The notes: generated from the letters alone by a model not told the origin. A stretch of DNA of 64,000 bases from Pseudomonas marginalis (GCF_024169655.1 NZ_JALJWV010000001.1:4570001-4634000), one strand, 5' to 3'; numbered from the stretch's first letter, positions 1 to 10,200 are shown. Made by a program: numbers and translations.

Positions 1-76
1 CGTGGACTTTGGCTACACCTTTGTCGCCCAGGACCTCGACGGCCATCGGTTGCGGGCGTTCTGCATGAGCGACTGA
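1..76 (+). CDS. VOC (glyoxalase-fold) family protein, C-terminal end only
   Basis: An open frame enters from the left edge and stops with TGA at 74-76. The last 24 residues include the DLDGHRLRAFC segment, which matches the usual C-terminal end of small VOC-superfamily proteins (DPDGHxxE/R-x-F). The rest of the gene lies outside the window, so substrate and metal use cannot be judged. It converges on the EamA gene on the other strand, and the two frames overlap at the edge. Confidence 0.6.
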   Translation, partial: VDFGYTFVAQDLDGHRLRAFCMSD

Positions 77-955
77 GCAGCGCCGCCAGCGTCCTTCCAG
101 GCTGATGGCCGCCACACTGGCAAGCACAATCACCGCGCCGAGCATCACCTGCCCGGCAAGGTGCTCGCCCAGCAGTGTCGCCGCCATCGCCATGGCCACC
201 GGGGGAACCAGGTACATCGCGACCGATGCACGGCTGACCTCGACATGCTTCAACACGTAGGCCCAGGCAAGGTACGCCAGGGCGCTGGGGAAAATGCCCA
301 GGACCAGCACCGCCAGGTTTTCCGGCCAGGGCGCCTGCGCCATGGCGGCGGGCAGGCCGGGCAGGTTCACGCAGAGCATCAGGGTGCCCGACCACACCAT
401 GTAGCACGCCAGGGTCAACGGGCTGTAGCGGTGGGCATAGTGCTTCTGGATGACGAAATACACGCTCCACGACACCGCCGCCAGCAGGATCAACAGACCA
501 CGTGGATCGATGTCACCCACCCCCTGCTCACCCCAGATCACCACCAGCACGCCGAGCAACCCCAGCAATACGCAGCTCCAGCGCCAGGCGCTGATCCGCT
601 CCTTCAAGCCAAAAAACGCAATCAGCACACTGAACAGCGGTGCCGACTGCGCCAATACACTGGATGCCGCCGCTGTCACCCATTGCTGCCCGTAGTTGAG
701 GCAGGTGTGATGCAGGAACACCCCGAAAAATCCCAGCACCAGCAACCATGGCACATCCCGCAGGCGCGGCTGACTGATGCCCTGCACCAACGCCACACCC
801 CCCATGAACACCGATGCGACCAGAAACCGCAACAACGCCAACTGGCCGGGGCTATAACTGTGCAGCCCCACGTGTACGCCAATCGGCGAATAGGCCCAAC
901 AGAGGATCACGCTGGCGATGACTAGCGTAAGCTTTGCGGGTGACGGGGCATTCAT
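1..955 (-). CDS. EamA/DMT-family inner-membrane exporter (C-terminal end outside the window)
   Basis: The frame starts at ATG 955 (MNAPSPAKLTLVIAS) and stays open for 318 codons to the window edge. It encodes alternating hydrophobic segments in two halves, the pattern of ten-helix drug/metabolite transporters with tandem EamA domains. The first half holds LRFLVAS and NYGQQWVTAAASSVLAQ, the second half SPLTLACYMVWSG and the conserved late segment SRASVAMYLVPPVAM. The family normally has about 290-310 residues, so little should be missing. A LysR regulator is transcribed divergently from 1058, a common arrangement for a regulator and the exporter it controls. The substrate cannot be told from sequence. 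Its 3' end overlaps the VOC gene. Confidence 0.8.
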   Translation of the reverse strand, partial: MNAPSPAKLTLVIASVILCWAYSPIGVHVGLHSYSPGQLALLRFLVASVFMGGVALVQGISQPRLRDVPWLLVLGFFGVFLHHTCLNYGQQWVTAAASSVLAQSAPLFSVLIAFFGLKERISAWRWSCVLLGLLGVLVVIWGEQGVGDIDPRGLLILLAAVSWSVYFVIQKHYAHRYSPLTLACYMVWSGTLMLCVNLPGLPAAMAQAPWPENLAVLVLGIFPSALAYLAWAYVLKHVEVSRASVAMYLVPPVAMAMAATLLGEHLAGQVMLGAVIVLASVAAISLEGRWRRCSVAHAERPQPMAVEVLGDKGVAKVH

Positions 956-1057
956 CGACGGCATCCAGAAACAGAAAAGGAGTGCCGCCAGTCTTGGCCG
1001 GGTCATGCGGCAGGACAATTAAGCGTTTCTGACTTCTGAAATCAGTGGAACTGAGCG

Positions 1058-1927
1058 ATGGAAATGGCCCAACTGAAGATGGTGCGAGCCGTGGCGCAAA
1101 CCGGCAGCGTGGCCCAAGCCGCGCTGCAATTGCATTGCGTGCCGTCGAACATCACCACGCGCATCAAACAGCTGGAAAGCGAATTGGGCACGCCGCTGTT
1201 CATCCGTGCCGGACGCGGGCTGGCGATCAGTGCCGCCGGTGAAATCTTCCTCGATTACTGCGAGCGCATCCTGGCACTGGTGGACGAATCCAAACGAGCG
1301 GTGGACGCCAACGCGATCCCGCGGGGCACCTTGCGTATCGGCGCGGTGGAGTCCAGTGCCAGCGGCCGCCTGCCACCGCTGCTGGCGGAATACCATCGAC
1401 GCTACCCCGACGTCAGCCTGGAACTGGTGACGGGTGCCTGGGGCCAACTGCTCGACGACCTGCAACACCATCGCCTGGACGTGGCGCTGGTAGCCGCCGG
1501 TAACACACGCACCAAGCTCGAACACAGCGTGGTCTACAGCGAACGCCTGGTGCTGATCGCCAGCCCCTCCAGCGCGCCGATCAACGGCGCCGAGGACCTG
1601 GCAGGACGCACCCTGCTGGTCTGGCCGCCCGGCTGCCCTTATCGCGCCGCCCTGGAAAACTGGGTCAAACCCCACGACCTCAAGCCGGCCATCGCCAGCT
1701 ACGCCAGTTGGGGCACGATCATCGGCTGCGTCAGCGCGGGGATTGGCGTGGCATTGGCGCCGGAGGGCATTCTGGCGCGCTATGAGCAGACCAGTCAGTT
1801 GGCCTCGTATCGATTCGAAGAACTGGCGGCCGTGGATAACCTGTTGTTCTGGCACAAGGACACGCAGCGACATCTGGCCAGGGATGCATTCGCTGGGCTG
1901 CTGCGCGAAACCTTCGGCCAACACTGA
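1058..1927 (+). CDS. LysR-family transcriptional regulator
   Basis: This 289-residue protein has the standard LysR layout. Residues 1-60 form the winged helix-turn-helix (MAQLKMVRAVAQTGSVAQAA, then PSNITTRIKQLESELGTPLF). A linker helix follows, then a periplasmic-binding-protein-like effector domain (TLRIGAVESSASGRLPPLL onwards). The length is normal for the family. The gene is divergent from the EamA exporter with about 100 bp between the starts, so it probably controls that exporter and itself. The effector is unknown. ATG 1058 was chosen; ATG 1064 is a possible alternative two codons in. Confidence 0.85.
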   Translation: MEMAQLKMVRAVAQTGSVAQAALQLHCVPSNITTRIKQLESELGTPLFIRAGRGLAISAAGEIFLDYCERILALVDESKRAVDANAIPRGTLRIGAVESSASGRLPPLLAEYHRRYPDVSLELVTGAWGQLLDDLQHHRLDVALVAAGNTRTKLEHSVVYSERLVLIASPSSAPINGAEDLAGRTLLVWPPGCPYRAALENWVKPHDLKPAIASYASWGTIIGCVSAGIGVALAPEGILARYEQTSQLASYRFEELAAVDNLLFWHKDTQRHLARDAFAGLLRETFGQH

Positions 1928-2119
1928 TCGAACATCAGCTTTTCGGAGTAGCCAATCGCGCGTACTGATCCAGCCGAGGAACGACCGATCCGGAGCATTG
2001 ACGAACTCGACCTGGGCCCAGCCATCCTTGAAGGCCAGCACGCCGACCACATCATAGGCTGCGCAATAAAATACCGGCAGACGACTGAAAAGAAGACAAA
2101 GGGGGTTGAAACAGAAGGG
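1928..2119 (-). pseudogene. Possible remnant of a small SH3-like protein gene
   Basis: The minus strand between the 4.5S RNA gene and the LysR gene holds a protein-like stretch, LPVFYCAAYDVVGVLAFKDG followed by WAQVEFVNAP-DRSF-LGWIS. The pattern of short beta strands ending in GWIS resembles bacterial SH3 domains. There is no ATG before it: tandem TAG codons lie just upstream at about 2120-2125, and only GTG (in YDVV) could start it. The frame runs on into antisense LysR without a natural stop. A decayed gene is the best reading; a chance open frame is the alternative. Confidence 0.35.
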
Positions 2120-2146
2120 CTACTACAAGGAGGAGCGTTATGGAGG

Positions 2147-2252
2147 CAACCCCACCAGCCACACCCCGGCACACAATGTTCCCGCTGTGGCTGCTGCCTT
2201 CCGGCTCTGACCAGGTTCACGGGTAATCGTTGCGGGGGGACCGATGGGGTCA
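2147..2252 (-). ncRNA. ffs: 4.5S RNA, RNA component of the signal recognition particle
   Basis: The minus strand carries the conserved SRP apical domain: CTGGTCAGAGCCGGAAGGCA and then GCAGCC, with the GGAA tetraloop hairpin that binds Ffh. The ends pair (ACCCCATC with GGTGGGGT) to close the long hairpin, and the total of about 106 nt matches bacterial small SRP RNA. The RNA binds Ffh to target ribosomes making inner-membrane proteins. It lies upstream of the metallopeptidase-ligA-zipA-smc block as in other pseudomonads. The ends were placed by pairing and may be off by a few bases. Confidence 0.92.
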
Positions 2253-2286
2253 CCATAACGACGCTCACCTCTCGGCAAGCCGCGCC

Positions 2287-2314
2287 ATTGTACCGATCTC
2301 ATCGGAAGTTACAA
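2287..2314 (-). promoter_or_regulatory. Sigma-70 promoter of the 4.5S RNA gene
   Basis: Read on the minus strand there is TTGTAA (2309-2314), a 16-bp spacer, and TACAAT (2287-2292). This puts the transcription start near 2280, about 25-30 nt before the mature RNA. A short leader of that size is known to be removed by RNase P in E. coli 4.5S RNA; the same processing is inferred here. Confidence 0.6.
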
Positions 2315-2390
2315 CCATTGGTGTTGGATTAAAAAATCAAGAGGTTCAAGCACTTGCCATGGCCGTCAGCATCGCCCCTGCCACACTGGC

Positions 2391-3560
2391 TCATGACTGT
2401 GCCTGCAGGACCTCATCCGCCCTGCCGCCCTCTTCCTGGATCACCAGGTGAATGAAGTGCAGCTTGGCGATCACCGCCGGTGGCAATACGAAGGGGTAGA
2501 AATCCGGCTGGCCCATGGCGCGGGACAGTTCGTTGAGCATGCCGGCCAATTCGATCCAGGCATTGACGAACGAGAGGAACGCCGCGCCGCCGGGGTGTTC
2601 GGGGTCATAGAGGCTGGCGCGGGGGAACGGCTGGTAATCCAGGTCCATCTCGCGGGCGCTCATGCCGAAGCCCAGGGCGGTGTCGACGGCGTCCATCATG
2701 TGCAGGTAATGCGCCCAGGTTTCGGCCCAGTCTTCCCAGGGATGCATAGTGGCGTAGGCGCTGACGCAGGTGTGTTGCCAGTCCGGGCGCGGGCCGTTCT
2801 GGTAGTGTTGGTCGAGGGCGTCGGCGTAACTGGCGCGTTCGTCGCCGAACAGGTTGCGAAACGGCTGCAACCAGTGGCTGTTGGCGATCAGCCGATCCCA
2901 ATAGTAGTGGCCGACTTCATGGCGAAAATGGCCGAGTAAGGTGCGGTACGGTTCCCGCATCTGCACGCGGATTTTTTCGCGGTGGGCGTCGTCGGCTTCC
3001 TTGATGTCGAGGGTGATCAGGCCGTTGGCATGGCCGGTGGTCGGCGCGTTGCCTTCCAGGTCGATGCCGACGAAGTCGAAGGCCAGGCCGTTGTCTTCGT
3101 CGACGCTTTTGGGCACGACGCGCAGGCCCAGGCTGATCAGTTGCGCCACCAGCCGGCGCTTGGCGGTTTCGACCTTGCACCAGCGCTCGGGGTTTTCCGC
3201 GATCGACAGGTCGGGAATGGTGCGGTTCAGGCTACACGCCACGCACAGCGAGCTGGTGCTGTGGGCGCGAATCAGCCAGTTGCAGGCGGCCGGGCTGTCG
3301 AGGTTGGCGCAGCGGCGAAAAGCGCCGGCATCGAGGTTGTCATCCAGCAGCCAGGTGTCAGCGACCGGACCCGGTTGCAGCGAGGACAGACGGCTTTGTT
3401 GCGGCTGGTAGCCCAGCAGCGCCGAGCAGGCCAGGCACTGGCTGTTGCGAAAGAACAACGACTGGCCACACCGACACTGCCAGACCTTGCTGTTGCGCGA
3501 AGATTCGGCCACGAACGGTGCGGCGATGCGCGAACTGAGTTGTTCGAAGAAGCGGTACAT
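2391..3560 (-). CDS. Putative zinc-binding metallopeptidase with N-terminal zinc ribbon
   Basis: This 389-residue protein is of the family found beside ligA in pseudomonads. The N-terminus has a zinc-ribbon-like set of cysteines (WQCRCGQSLFFRNSQCLAC), and two further cysteines occur in SSLCVACSL. The middle holds a gluzincin-type HExxH motif, HFRHEVGHYYW, followed by conserved aromatic and acidic residues (HPWEDWAETWAHYLH) that could supply the third zinc ligand. It has no signal peptide, so it is probably cytoplasmic. ATG 3560 was chosen because GGAGAG lies 6 bases upstream; an earlier in-frame codon at 3584 lacks such a site. Its substrate is unknown. Confidence 0.75.
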   Translation of the reverse strand: MYRFFEQLSSRIAAPFVAESSRNSKVWQCRCGQSLFFRNSQCLACSALLGYQPQQSRLSSLQPGPVADTWLLDDNLDAGAFRRCANLDSPAACNWLIRAHSTSSLCVACSLNRTIPDLSIAENPERWCKVETAKRRLVAQLISLGLRVVPKSVDEDNGLAFDFVGIDLEGNAPTTGHANGLITLDIKEADDAHREKIRVQMREPYRTLLGHFRHEVGHYYWDRLIANSHWLQPFRNLFGDERASYADALDQHYQNGPRPDWQHTCVSAYATMHPWEDWAETWAHYLHMMDAVDTALGFGMSAREMDLDYQPFPRASLYDPEHPGGAAFLSFVNAWIELAGMLNELSRAMGQPDFYPFVLPPAVIAKLHFIHLVIQEEGGRADEVLQAQS

Positions 3561-3662
3561 GGCGATCTCTCCCGGGGCGACCAAGACTAGATCATTTCGC
3601 GCCCGGGATCGTTCCCCTTTCTTCGAAGGGCTGCTTGGCAGCCCAATGGGAACAAGAAGTCG

Positions 3663-6029
3663 TCAGACAGTGATGTTGTGCCGGGCTAGAAAATCCACGA
3701 AAGCGGCTTCGTCCAATACCTTCAGGCCCAACTCACTCGCCTTGGCCAGTTTTGAACCGGCACCCGGCCCGGCCACCACACAATACGTCTTCGCCGACAC
3801 CGAACCGGCCACCTTGGCGCCGAGGCTTTCGAGCTTGTCCTTGGCCACGTCACGGCTCATCAGCTCCAGGGAGCCGGTCAGCACCCAGGTGTGCCCCGCT
3901 TCCGGCAAGCCTTCGATCACTTTCTTCTCGCTCTGCCAGTGCATGCCGAAGTCCTTGAGCTGCTGCTCGATGGCCAGGGCAAGGTTGGCGTGGTCGGGGT
4001 TATCGAAGAACTCGCGCACGGCCTTGGCCTGCTTCTCGGGCAGCGCCTGGCGCATATCGAGCCAGTCGGCCTTGATCACGCCGTCGAGGGAACCGAACTT
4101 GTCCGCCAGTTTCTGCGCAGCGCCGGGGCCAACGCTGGGCACGTTGAGTTTGTCGAGCAAACCGCCGAGGGTGGTGCTGGCGGCGAACTCGGCGCTCAGG
4201 TCGCCTTGTTCCTGCAGTTGCAGGCCGCATTTGTCCGGCGCCAACAGCGCGCCGATCACGTCCTGGTTGTGGCGGTCTTCAAAGAAGCTGTGGATCTCGT
4301 GCGCCACTTCCAGGCCCACGTCCGGCAAGTACGTCAGCACTTGCGGCAACGCGCGCTGCACGCGCTCCAGGGACGCCAGGGAGCGCGCCAGCACCTTGGC
4401 GGTCTCCTCGCCCACGTCGGGAATACCCAGGGCGTAGATGAAGCGTGCCAGGGTCGGCGTCTTGCTGTGTTCGATGGCGCTGATCAGCTTCTTGCTGGAA
4501 ACATCGGCGAAGCCTTCCAGGTCGATGATCTGTTCGTACTTGAGCGTGTAAAGGTCGGCCGGCGAGGCGATGAGTTTTTCATCCACCAATTGCTCGATGG
4601 TCTTGTCGCCCAGGCCGTCGATGTCCATCGCCCGGCGCGAGACGAAATGGATGATCGCCTGCTTGAGCTGCGCCCCGCAGGCCAGGCGACCGACGCAGCG
4701 GTACACCGCGCCTTCGCTGACGGTTTCCTTGCCCTTGCTGCGCTTGACCAGTTGCGTGCGCTCGACATGGGAGCCGCACACCGGGCAGTTTTCCGGGATA
4801 TGGACCGCGCGGGCGTGTTCCGGACGGCGCTCGGTGACCACCGATACGACCTGCGGGATCACGTCCCCGGCGCGGCGGATGATCACGGTGTCGCCGATCA
4901 TCAGGCCCAGGCGCGCCACTTCATCCATGTTGTGCAGGGTGGCATTGGACACGGTCACACCCGCGACCTTGACCGGTTTCAGACGCGCCACCGGGGTGAC
5001 GGCGCCGGTGCGGCCGACCTGGAACTCCACATCGAGCAGCTCGGTCAACTCTTCCATGGCCGGAAATTTGTGCGCGATCGCCCAACGCGGCTCACGGGCG
5101 CGAAAACCCAGCTCGCGCTGGGAGGCAATGCTGTTGACCTTGAACACCACGCCGTCGATTTCATAGGGCAGGCTGTTACGCCGCTCGCCGATATCGCGGT
5201 AGTAGTCCAGGCATTCCTGGATGCCCTTGGCCAACTTCAGCTCATGACTGATCGGCATGCCCCACTTGCGCAACTGCTGCAAATTGCCGATGTGGGTGTC
5301 GCTGATGTCCGCCGTCACCTGGCCAATGCCGTAGCAGCAGAATTCCAGCGGGCGGCTGGCGGTGATTTTCGAATCCAACTGGCGCAGGCTGCCGGCGGCG
5401 GCGTTGCGCGGGTTGGCGAAGGTCTTGCCGCCGACTTCCAGTTGCGAGGCGTTCAGGCGCTCGAAACCGGCCTTGGACATGAACACTTCGCCGCGCACTT
5501 CCAGGGTCGCCGGCCAGCCGCTGCCGTGCAGTTTCAACGGGATATTGCGCACGGTGCGCACATTCACGCTGATGTCTTCGCCGGTGGTGCCATCGCCCCG
5601 GGTGGCGCCGCGCACCAGTTCGCCGTCCTGGTACAGCAGGCTGACCGCCAGGCCGTCCAACTTTGGCTCGCAGCTGTATTCCACGGAGGCGCCGCCGCCA
5701 AACAGGTCGCCCACCGGCAGGTCGAGACCCTCGGTGACGCGGCGATCGAACTCGAGCATGGTGGTTTCATCGAAGGCGTTGCCCAGACTGAGCATGGGAA
5801 TCTCATGCTTGACCTGGGTGAACGCCGACAACGCCGCACTGCCGACCCGCTGCGTCGGTGAATCACGCGTGACCAGCTCCGGATGCTCGGCCTCCAGGGC
5901 CTTGAGCGCTTGGAACAAGCGGTCGTACTCGGCGTCCGGAATGCTCGGTTCGTCGAGGACGTGATAACGGTAGTTGTGCTGATCCAGTTCAGCGCGCAGT
6001 TCGAGGATGCGGGTGTGGGCGGCGGTCAT
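3663..6029 (-). CDS. ligA: NAD-dependent DNA ligase LigA
   Basis: This 788-residue protein seals nicks in replication and repair using NAD+. The adenylation domain carries EPKLDGLAVSLLY with the nucleophilic lysine at about residue 123. It is followed by the OB fold, a four-cysteine zinc finger (CPVCGSH ... YRCVGRLACGAQ), helix-hairpin-helix repeats and a C-terminal BRCT domain (GHTWVLTGSLELMSRD onwards). The spacer between the second and third zinc cysteines is long, as is usual in Pseudomonas. The start at 6029 (MTAAHTR) has GAGAG upstream. It follows zipA, but a terminator-like hairpin lies just before its ribosome site. Confidence 0.97.
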   Translation of the reverse strand: MTAAHTRILELRAELDQHNYRYHVLDEPSIPDAEYDRLFQALKALEAEHPELVTRDSPTQRVGSAALSAFTQVKHEIPMLSLGNAFDETTMLEFDRRVTEGLDLPVGDLFGGGASVEYSCEPKLDGLAVSLLYQDGELVRGATRGDGTTGEDISVNVRTVRNIPLKLHGSGWPATLEVRGEVFMSKAGFERLNASQLEVGGKTFANPRNAAAGSLRQLDSKITASRPLEFCCYGIGQVTADISDTHIGNLQQLRKWGMPISHELKLAKGIQECLDYYRDIGERRNSLPYEIDGVVFKVNSIASQRELGFRAREPRWAIAHKFPAMEELTELLDVEFQVGRTGAVTPVARLKPVKVAGVTVSNATLHNMDEVARLGLMIGDTVIIRRAGDVIPQVVSVVTERRPEHARAVHIPENCPVCGSHVERTQLVKRSKGKETVSEGAVYRCVGRLACGAQLKQAIIHFVSRRAMDIDGLGDKTIEQLVDEKLIASPADLYTLKYEQIIDLEGFADVSSKKLISAIEHSKTPTLARFIYALGIPDVGEETAKVLARSLASLERVQRALPQVLTYLPDVGLEVAHEIHSFFEDRHNQDVIGALLAPDKCGLQLQEQGDLSAEFAASTTLGGLLDKLNVPSVGPGAAQKLADKFGSLDGVIKADWLDMRQALPEKQAKAVREFFDNPDHANLALAIEQQLKDFGMHWQSEKKVIEGLPEAGHTWVLTGSLELMSRDVAKDKLESLGAKVAGSVSAKTYCVVAGPGAGSKLAKASELGLKVLDEAAFVDFLARHNITV

Positions 6030-6043
6030 GGGTGTTCTCTCAT

Positions 6044-6070
6044 AAAGCAAAAGAGCAGCCGAAGCTGCTC
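6044..6070 (-). terminator. Intrinsic terminator between zipA and ligA
   Basis: On the minus strand GAGCAGC and GCTGCTC (6053-6070) form a 7-bp stem closed by a stable TTCG tetraloop, followed by TTTTGCTTT. It lies after the zipA stop and only about 15 nt before the ligA start codon. It could end most zipA transcripts or act as an attenuator in front of ligA. Confidence 0.7.
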
Positions 6071-6116
6071 AAATGTTGGTGCGCTTGATTCTATCGACAA
6101 CGCTTGAGGCCAGACC

Positions 6117-6980
6117 TCAGCGTTTCTGTGTCAGGGCGCGACGCTCGAACTCGACGATGCGCTGACGGTAGTGTTCGATGGTCTGGGCGGTCAGGACGCT
6201 GCGCTGGTCGTCCTTCAGTTCGCCGTTGAGCTCCTGGGACAGCTTGCGCGCTGCGGCGACCATCACGTCGAACGCTTGTTTCGGATGACGCGGACCTGGC
6301 AGGCCGAGGAAGAAGCTCACCGCCGGCGTGCTGAACAGGTCGATATCGTCCAGGTCGAAGGTGCCTGGCTTGACCGCGTTGGCCATGGAAAACAACACTT
6401 CGCCATTACCGGCCATGCTTTCGTGGCGGTGGAAGATATCCATCTCGCCAAAACGCAGGCCGCTTTCCAGGATGTTCTGCAACAGTGCCGGGCCCTTGAA
6501 GCCGGCGGCGTCGCGGCAGATCACGCTGATCACCAGGACTTCTTCGGCGGCCGGCTGATCGTTCACCGACTGGCGCGGCACACTCTTGGTCGGGCTCTCG
6601 TCAGGGAAATCGTCATCGCGACTGCTGAAGCTCGGGCCGTCATCCACGCCCAGGTTCAGGTCGCCCTGATGCGGCTCGGCGGCGGCGGCACTGCCGCGCT
6701 TGCCACGCTTGGAGGACGGTTCGCGGGCTTCGCGCAAAGGGGCGCTCATGGACGGCAAGTCGTGCTCGTCCAACTGCGGTTCCTTATGGGTATCCAGCAC
6801 ACGGGGCGGCCCCAGCAGCTCCGCACCGGCGTCGTCGTCGGGCAAGTTGGACAGGTTGCGGTCCAGACGGAATTTGAGCTTACCCTTGCCACCGCGCATA
6901 CGGCGCCAGCCATCAAAAAGAATACCGGCAATGACAATAATGCCGATGACGATCAGCCACTCGCGCAGACCGATTTCCAT
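6117..6980 (-). CDS. zipA: Cell division protein ZipA
   Basis: This 287-residue protein tethers FtsZ to the inner membrane. It has an N-terminal membrane helix (LREWLIVIGIIVIAGILFDG) with a cytoplasmic basic/acidic linker, and a C-terminal ZipA FtsZ-binding domain starting near EEVLVISVICRDAAGF and including the conserved EMDIFHRHE segment. Length and layout fit the family. ATG 6980 was chosen because the membrane helix follows at once; an upstream ATG at 7037 would add an unlikely leader. It lies downstream of smc with a 259-bp gap. A TTGACA-like box (7144-7149 on the minus strand) lies in that gap, but no convincing matching -10 was found. Confidence 0.93.
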   Translation of the reverse strand: MEIGLREWLIVIGIIVIAGILFDGWRRMRGGKGKLKFRLDRNLSNLPDDDAGAELLGPPRVLDTHKEPQLDEHDLPSMSAPLREAREPSSKRGKRGSAAAAEPHQGDLNLGVDDGPSFSSRDDDFPDESPTKSVPRQSVNDQPAAEEVLVISVICRDAAGFKGPALLQNILESGLRFGEMDIFHRHESMAGNGEVLFSMANAVKPGTFDLDDIDLFSTPAVSFFLGLPGPRHPKQAFDVMVAAARKLSQELNGELKDDQRSVLTAQTIEHYRQRIVEFERRALTQKR

Positions 6981-7239
6981 GTAATCCCGTGCCTCTAATA
7001 AAAAATGCTGAAAAATAAGGGGTTTAGCACCGTGCAAACCGCTTTAAAACGTGGCGCCAACTCTATGTTCTGACTGACGTTTTGCCCACGCATACGAAAA
7101 ATTGACATTAAACTAGCACGACCAAAGATAACTTTACACCGTCTGTCAAAATGCCTTGAACAAATATGTCCATTTGCCACTTTCGTCAGACTGGTAAACC
7201 GCCCTACATCGAGCTGAAAATCTTCGCTGCTGGCGTGGA

Positions 7240-10200
7240 TCAGGATTCCACCATCGCCATCGCTTCTTCGACATCCACCGCCACCAATCGCGAACAACCC
7301 GGCTCGTGCATCGTCACCCCCATCAACTGATCAGCCATTTCCATGGCGATCTTGTTGTGGGTGATATAGATGAACTGCACGGTCTGGGACATCTCTTTAA
7401 CCAGGCGTGCGTAACGTCCTACGTTAGCGTCATCCAGTGGCGCGTCAACTTCGTCGAGCATACAGAACGGCGCCGGGTTCAACTTGAAGATGGCAAACAC
7501 CAGGGCCAAAGCGGTCAGGGCTTTTTCGCCACCGGACAACAAATGGATGGTGCTGTTCTTCTTGCCCGGAGGCCGCGCCATGATCGTTACCCCTGTATCG
7601 AGTAGATCTTCGCCCGTCAGTTCCAAGTAAGCGCTGCCACCACCGAAAACTTTTGGGAATAACGCCTGTAAACCGCCGTTAATCTGATCAAAGGTATCTT
7701 TGAAGCGGTTGCGGGTTTCCTTGTCGATCTTGCGGATCACGTTTTCCAGGGTGTCCAGCGCCTCCACCAGATCGGCGTTCTGGGCGTCCAGATAACGTTT
7801 ACGCTCGGACTGTTGCTGATATTCGTCGATGGCGGCGAGGTTGATCGCGCCGAGTCGCTGAATACGCGCAGCAATCCGCTCAAGTTCTTCTTCGGCGTCT
7901 TTCTCGTTGGCCTGGGCGGTCAGGGTATTGAGTACGCCGTGCAGGTCGTAGCCGTCTTCGAGCAGTTGGTCCTGCAGGGTTTTGCGGCGCACGGTCAGGG
8001 CCTGCCATTCCATGCGCTGTTGTTCGAGCTGGCCGCGAATCAGCTGGGATTGCTGCTCGGCCTGGGTCCGGCGTTTTTCCGCTTCGCGCAGTTCGCGGTC
8101 GGCGTCTTCCAGGGCGATTTGCGCGGTCTTGAGCTCTTCGTCGACGGTCATGCGCTTGTCGAGCAGTTCTTCGAGCTTGAGCCGCAACTCTTCCAGGGGC
8201 GCTTCGCCCTCCTCCAGGTTGAGGCTCAGTTGCTCGCGCTTTTCGGTCAGGCGCTCGGATTGCATCTCCAGGCGTTCCAGGGCCTGGCGCGTGGAGTCGT
8301 GCTGGGCGCGCAGGGAGCCGAGGCGCACCGCCAACTGGTGGGCGTGGTCCTTGTGCTGGCGCGCTTCCTGGCGGACCCGGTCGAGGCGTTCGCGCAGGCT
8401 GTCGCGCTGGGCCAGCAGCAGTTCGCGCTGCTCGGTGTCGAGGGCCATGCTGTCGAGGGCTTCCTGCAATTGCAGGCGTGCTTCGCCGATCTGTTCGTGT
8501 TCGAGGGCGCGCTGCTCGCCCATCTCGGCCACTTCTTCGTCGAGGCGAGTGCGGCGCAGGGTCAGTTGCTCGGCCTTGGCCTTGCTCGCGGAGAGTTGGG
8601 CTTTCAATTCGCCCTGCTGGCGCGCTTCGTCCTGCAACAGGCGGCGCAGGTGTTCGCGGCCGGTCTCTTGCTGGCGCTGGGTGGCGCGCAGGGTTTGCAG
8701 TTCGGTTTCCAGGCTTTCCAGGGTGGCTTCGCGCTCTTCACGCTCGGCGATCAGGTGGACGATTTCCTGGCCACGGGCCAATACGCCGCTCTGCGCTTCA
8801 CTGGCGCGGCACACCCGCAGGAAGTGGCGGCCAACCCAATAGCCGTCGCGGCTGATCAGGCTTTCGCCGGCGCCCAACTGACCGCGTTGGGCCAAGGCCT
8901 GCTCCAGGGACTCCACCGGTTTGACCTGGCCCAGCCACGGCGACAGGTCAATCGCGGCCTCGACTTTATCCAGCAAACTGCCCGGCACACGGGTGCCATC
9001 GGCGGCGGGGCTGAGCAAGCGCAGATCGCCCTGGGCAAAGCCGGCCAGGTCGAAGCCGGCAAAATCATCCACCAGCACCGCTTGCAGGTCGGCGCCGAGC
9101 ACGGTTTCCACCGCCAACTCCCAACCCGCCTCGACCTTCAAGCCCTCCGCCAGGCGCGGGCGCTCGGCCAAGTGCTGGTCGCGCAGCCATTCGGCGGTGC
9201 CGGTGCCGGGGTCCAGCGCCGCTTGCTGCAAGGCTTCGAGGGACGCCAAGCGCCCGTTGAGCCGCTGCAAATCGCCCTGGGCCTGTTGCTGGGCCTGGGT
9301 CGCCTGTTGCAGTTGCTGACGCAATTGCTCCAGGCGTTCCACTTGCTGTTCTTCGCTGGCTTCCAGCTCTTCGAGGGTCATTTCGCTTTCGGCGAGTTGC
9401 TCGCTCAGCGTCATGATCGCCGCGTCTTCCGGGTCGGCGGCGAGCAACACGCGCTCTTCCTGCAAGCGACGCTGGCGCTCGGCCAGGCGTTCCATGCTGG
9501 TTTCCAGTTGCTGGATGCGTGACTGCTGCACCTCGGCCTGGCGGCGCGGCTCGGCGGAGCGCAGGTTGAAGGTGTCCCACTGCTCCTGCCAACCGTGCAT
9601 GGTGGTCTCGGATTCTTCCAGGGTGGCGGCGGCTTCTTCGGCGGCGGCGCTGGTGATTTCCTGTTCGGGGGTGAGCATCTCCAGCTCTTCGCCGAGGGTC
9701 AGCAGCAAGGTGCGGTCGTGGCCGAGGTGGGACTCGGTCTCCAGGCGCGCACGCTCGGCTTCCTTCAGATCATCCTGCAACTGGCGCAGACGCTGCTGGC
9801 CGTGCTGGATGCTCTGCTCGACCCGGGCGATGTCGCCGCCCACCGAATAGAAGCGGCCCTGCACCAGATTGAAGCGCTCGGACAGGTCATGATGACCGTC
9901 GCGCAGGCGCTCGATGCTGGCGTCGGCGTTGCGTTGTTCGGCCACCAGGGCTTCGAAGCTGATTTCCTGGGTGCCGATAATCGCTTCGCGCTGGCCGACC
10001 TGATCGTTCAGCGCCTGCCAGCGCAGGGCCGACAGTTGCGCCTTGAGCTGGCGTTCTTCGCCCTTGTATTCCTGATACTTCTCGGCGGCCTGGGCCTGGC
10101 GGTGCAGGCGCTCCAACTGGCGCTCCAGCTCGTCGCGCAGGTCGGTCAGGCGGGCGAGGTTTTCATGGGTGCGGCGGATACGGTTTTCGGTCTCGCGACG

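Noticed and set aside
161..925. A 254-codon plus-strand frame in the EamA gene
   Set aside because: His- and Gln-rich antisense frame; the minus strand encodes clear membrane helices.
3891..5861. A 656-codon open frame antisense to ligA
   Set aside because: Shadow of ligA with no supporting motif.
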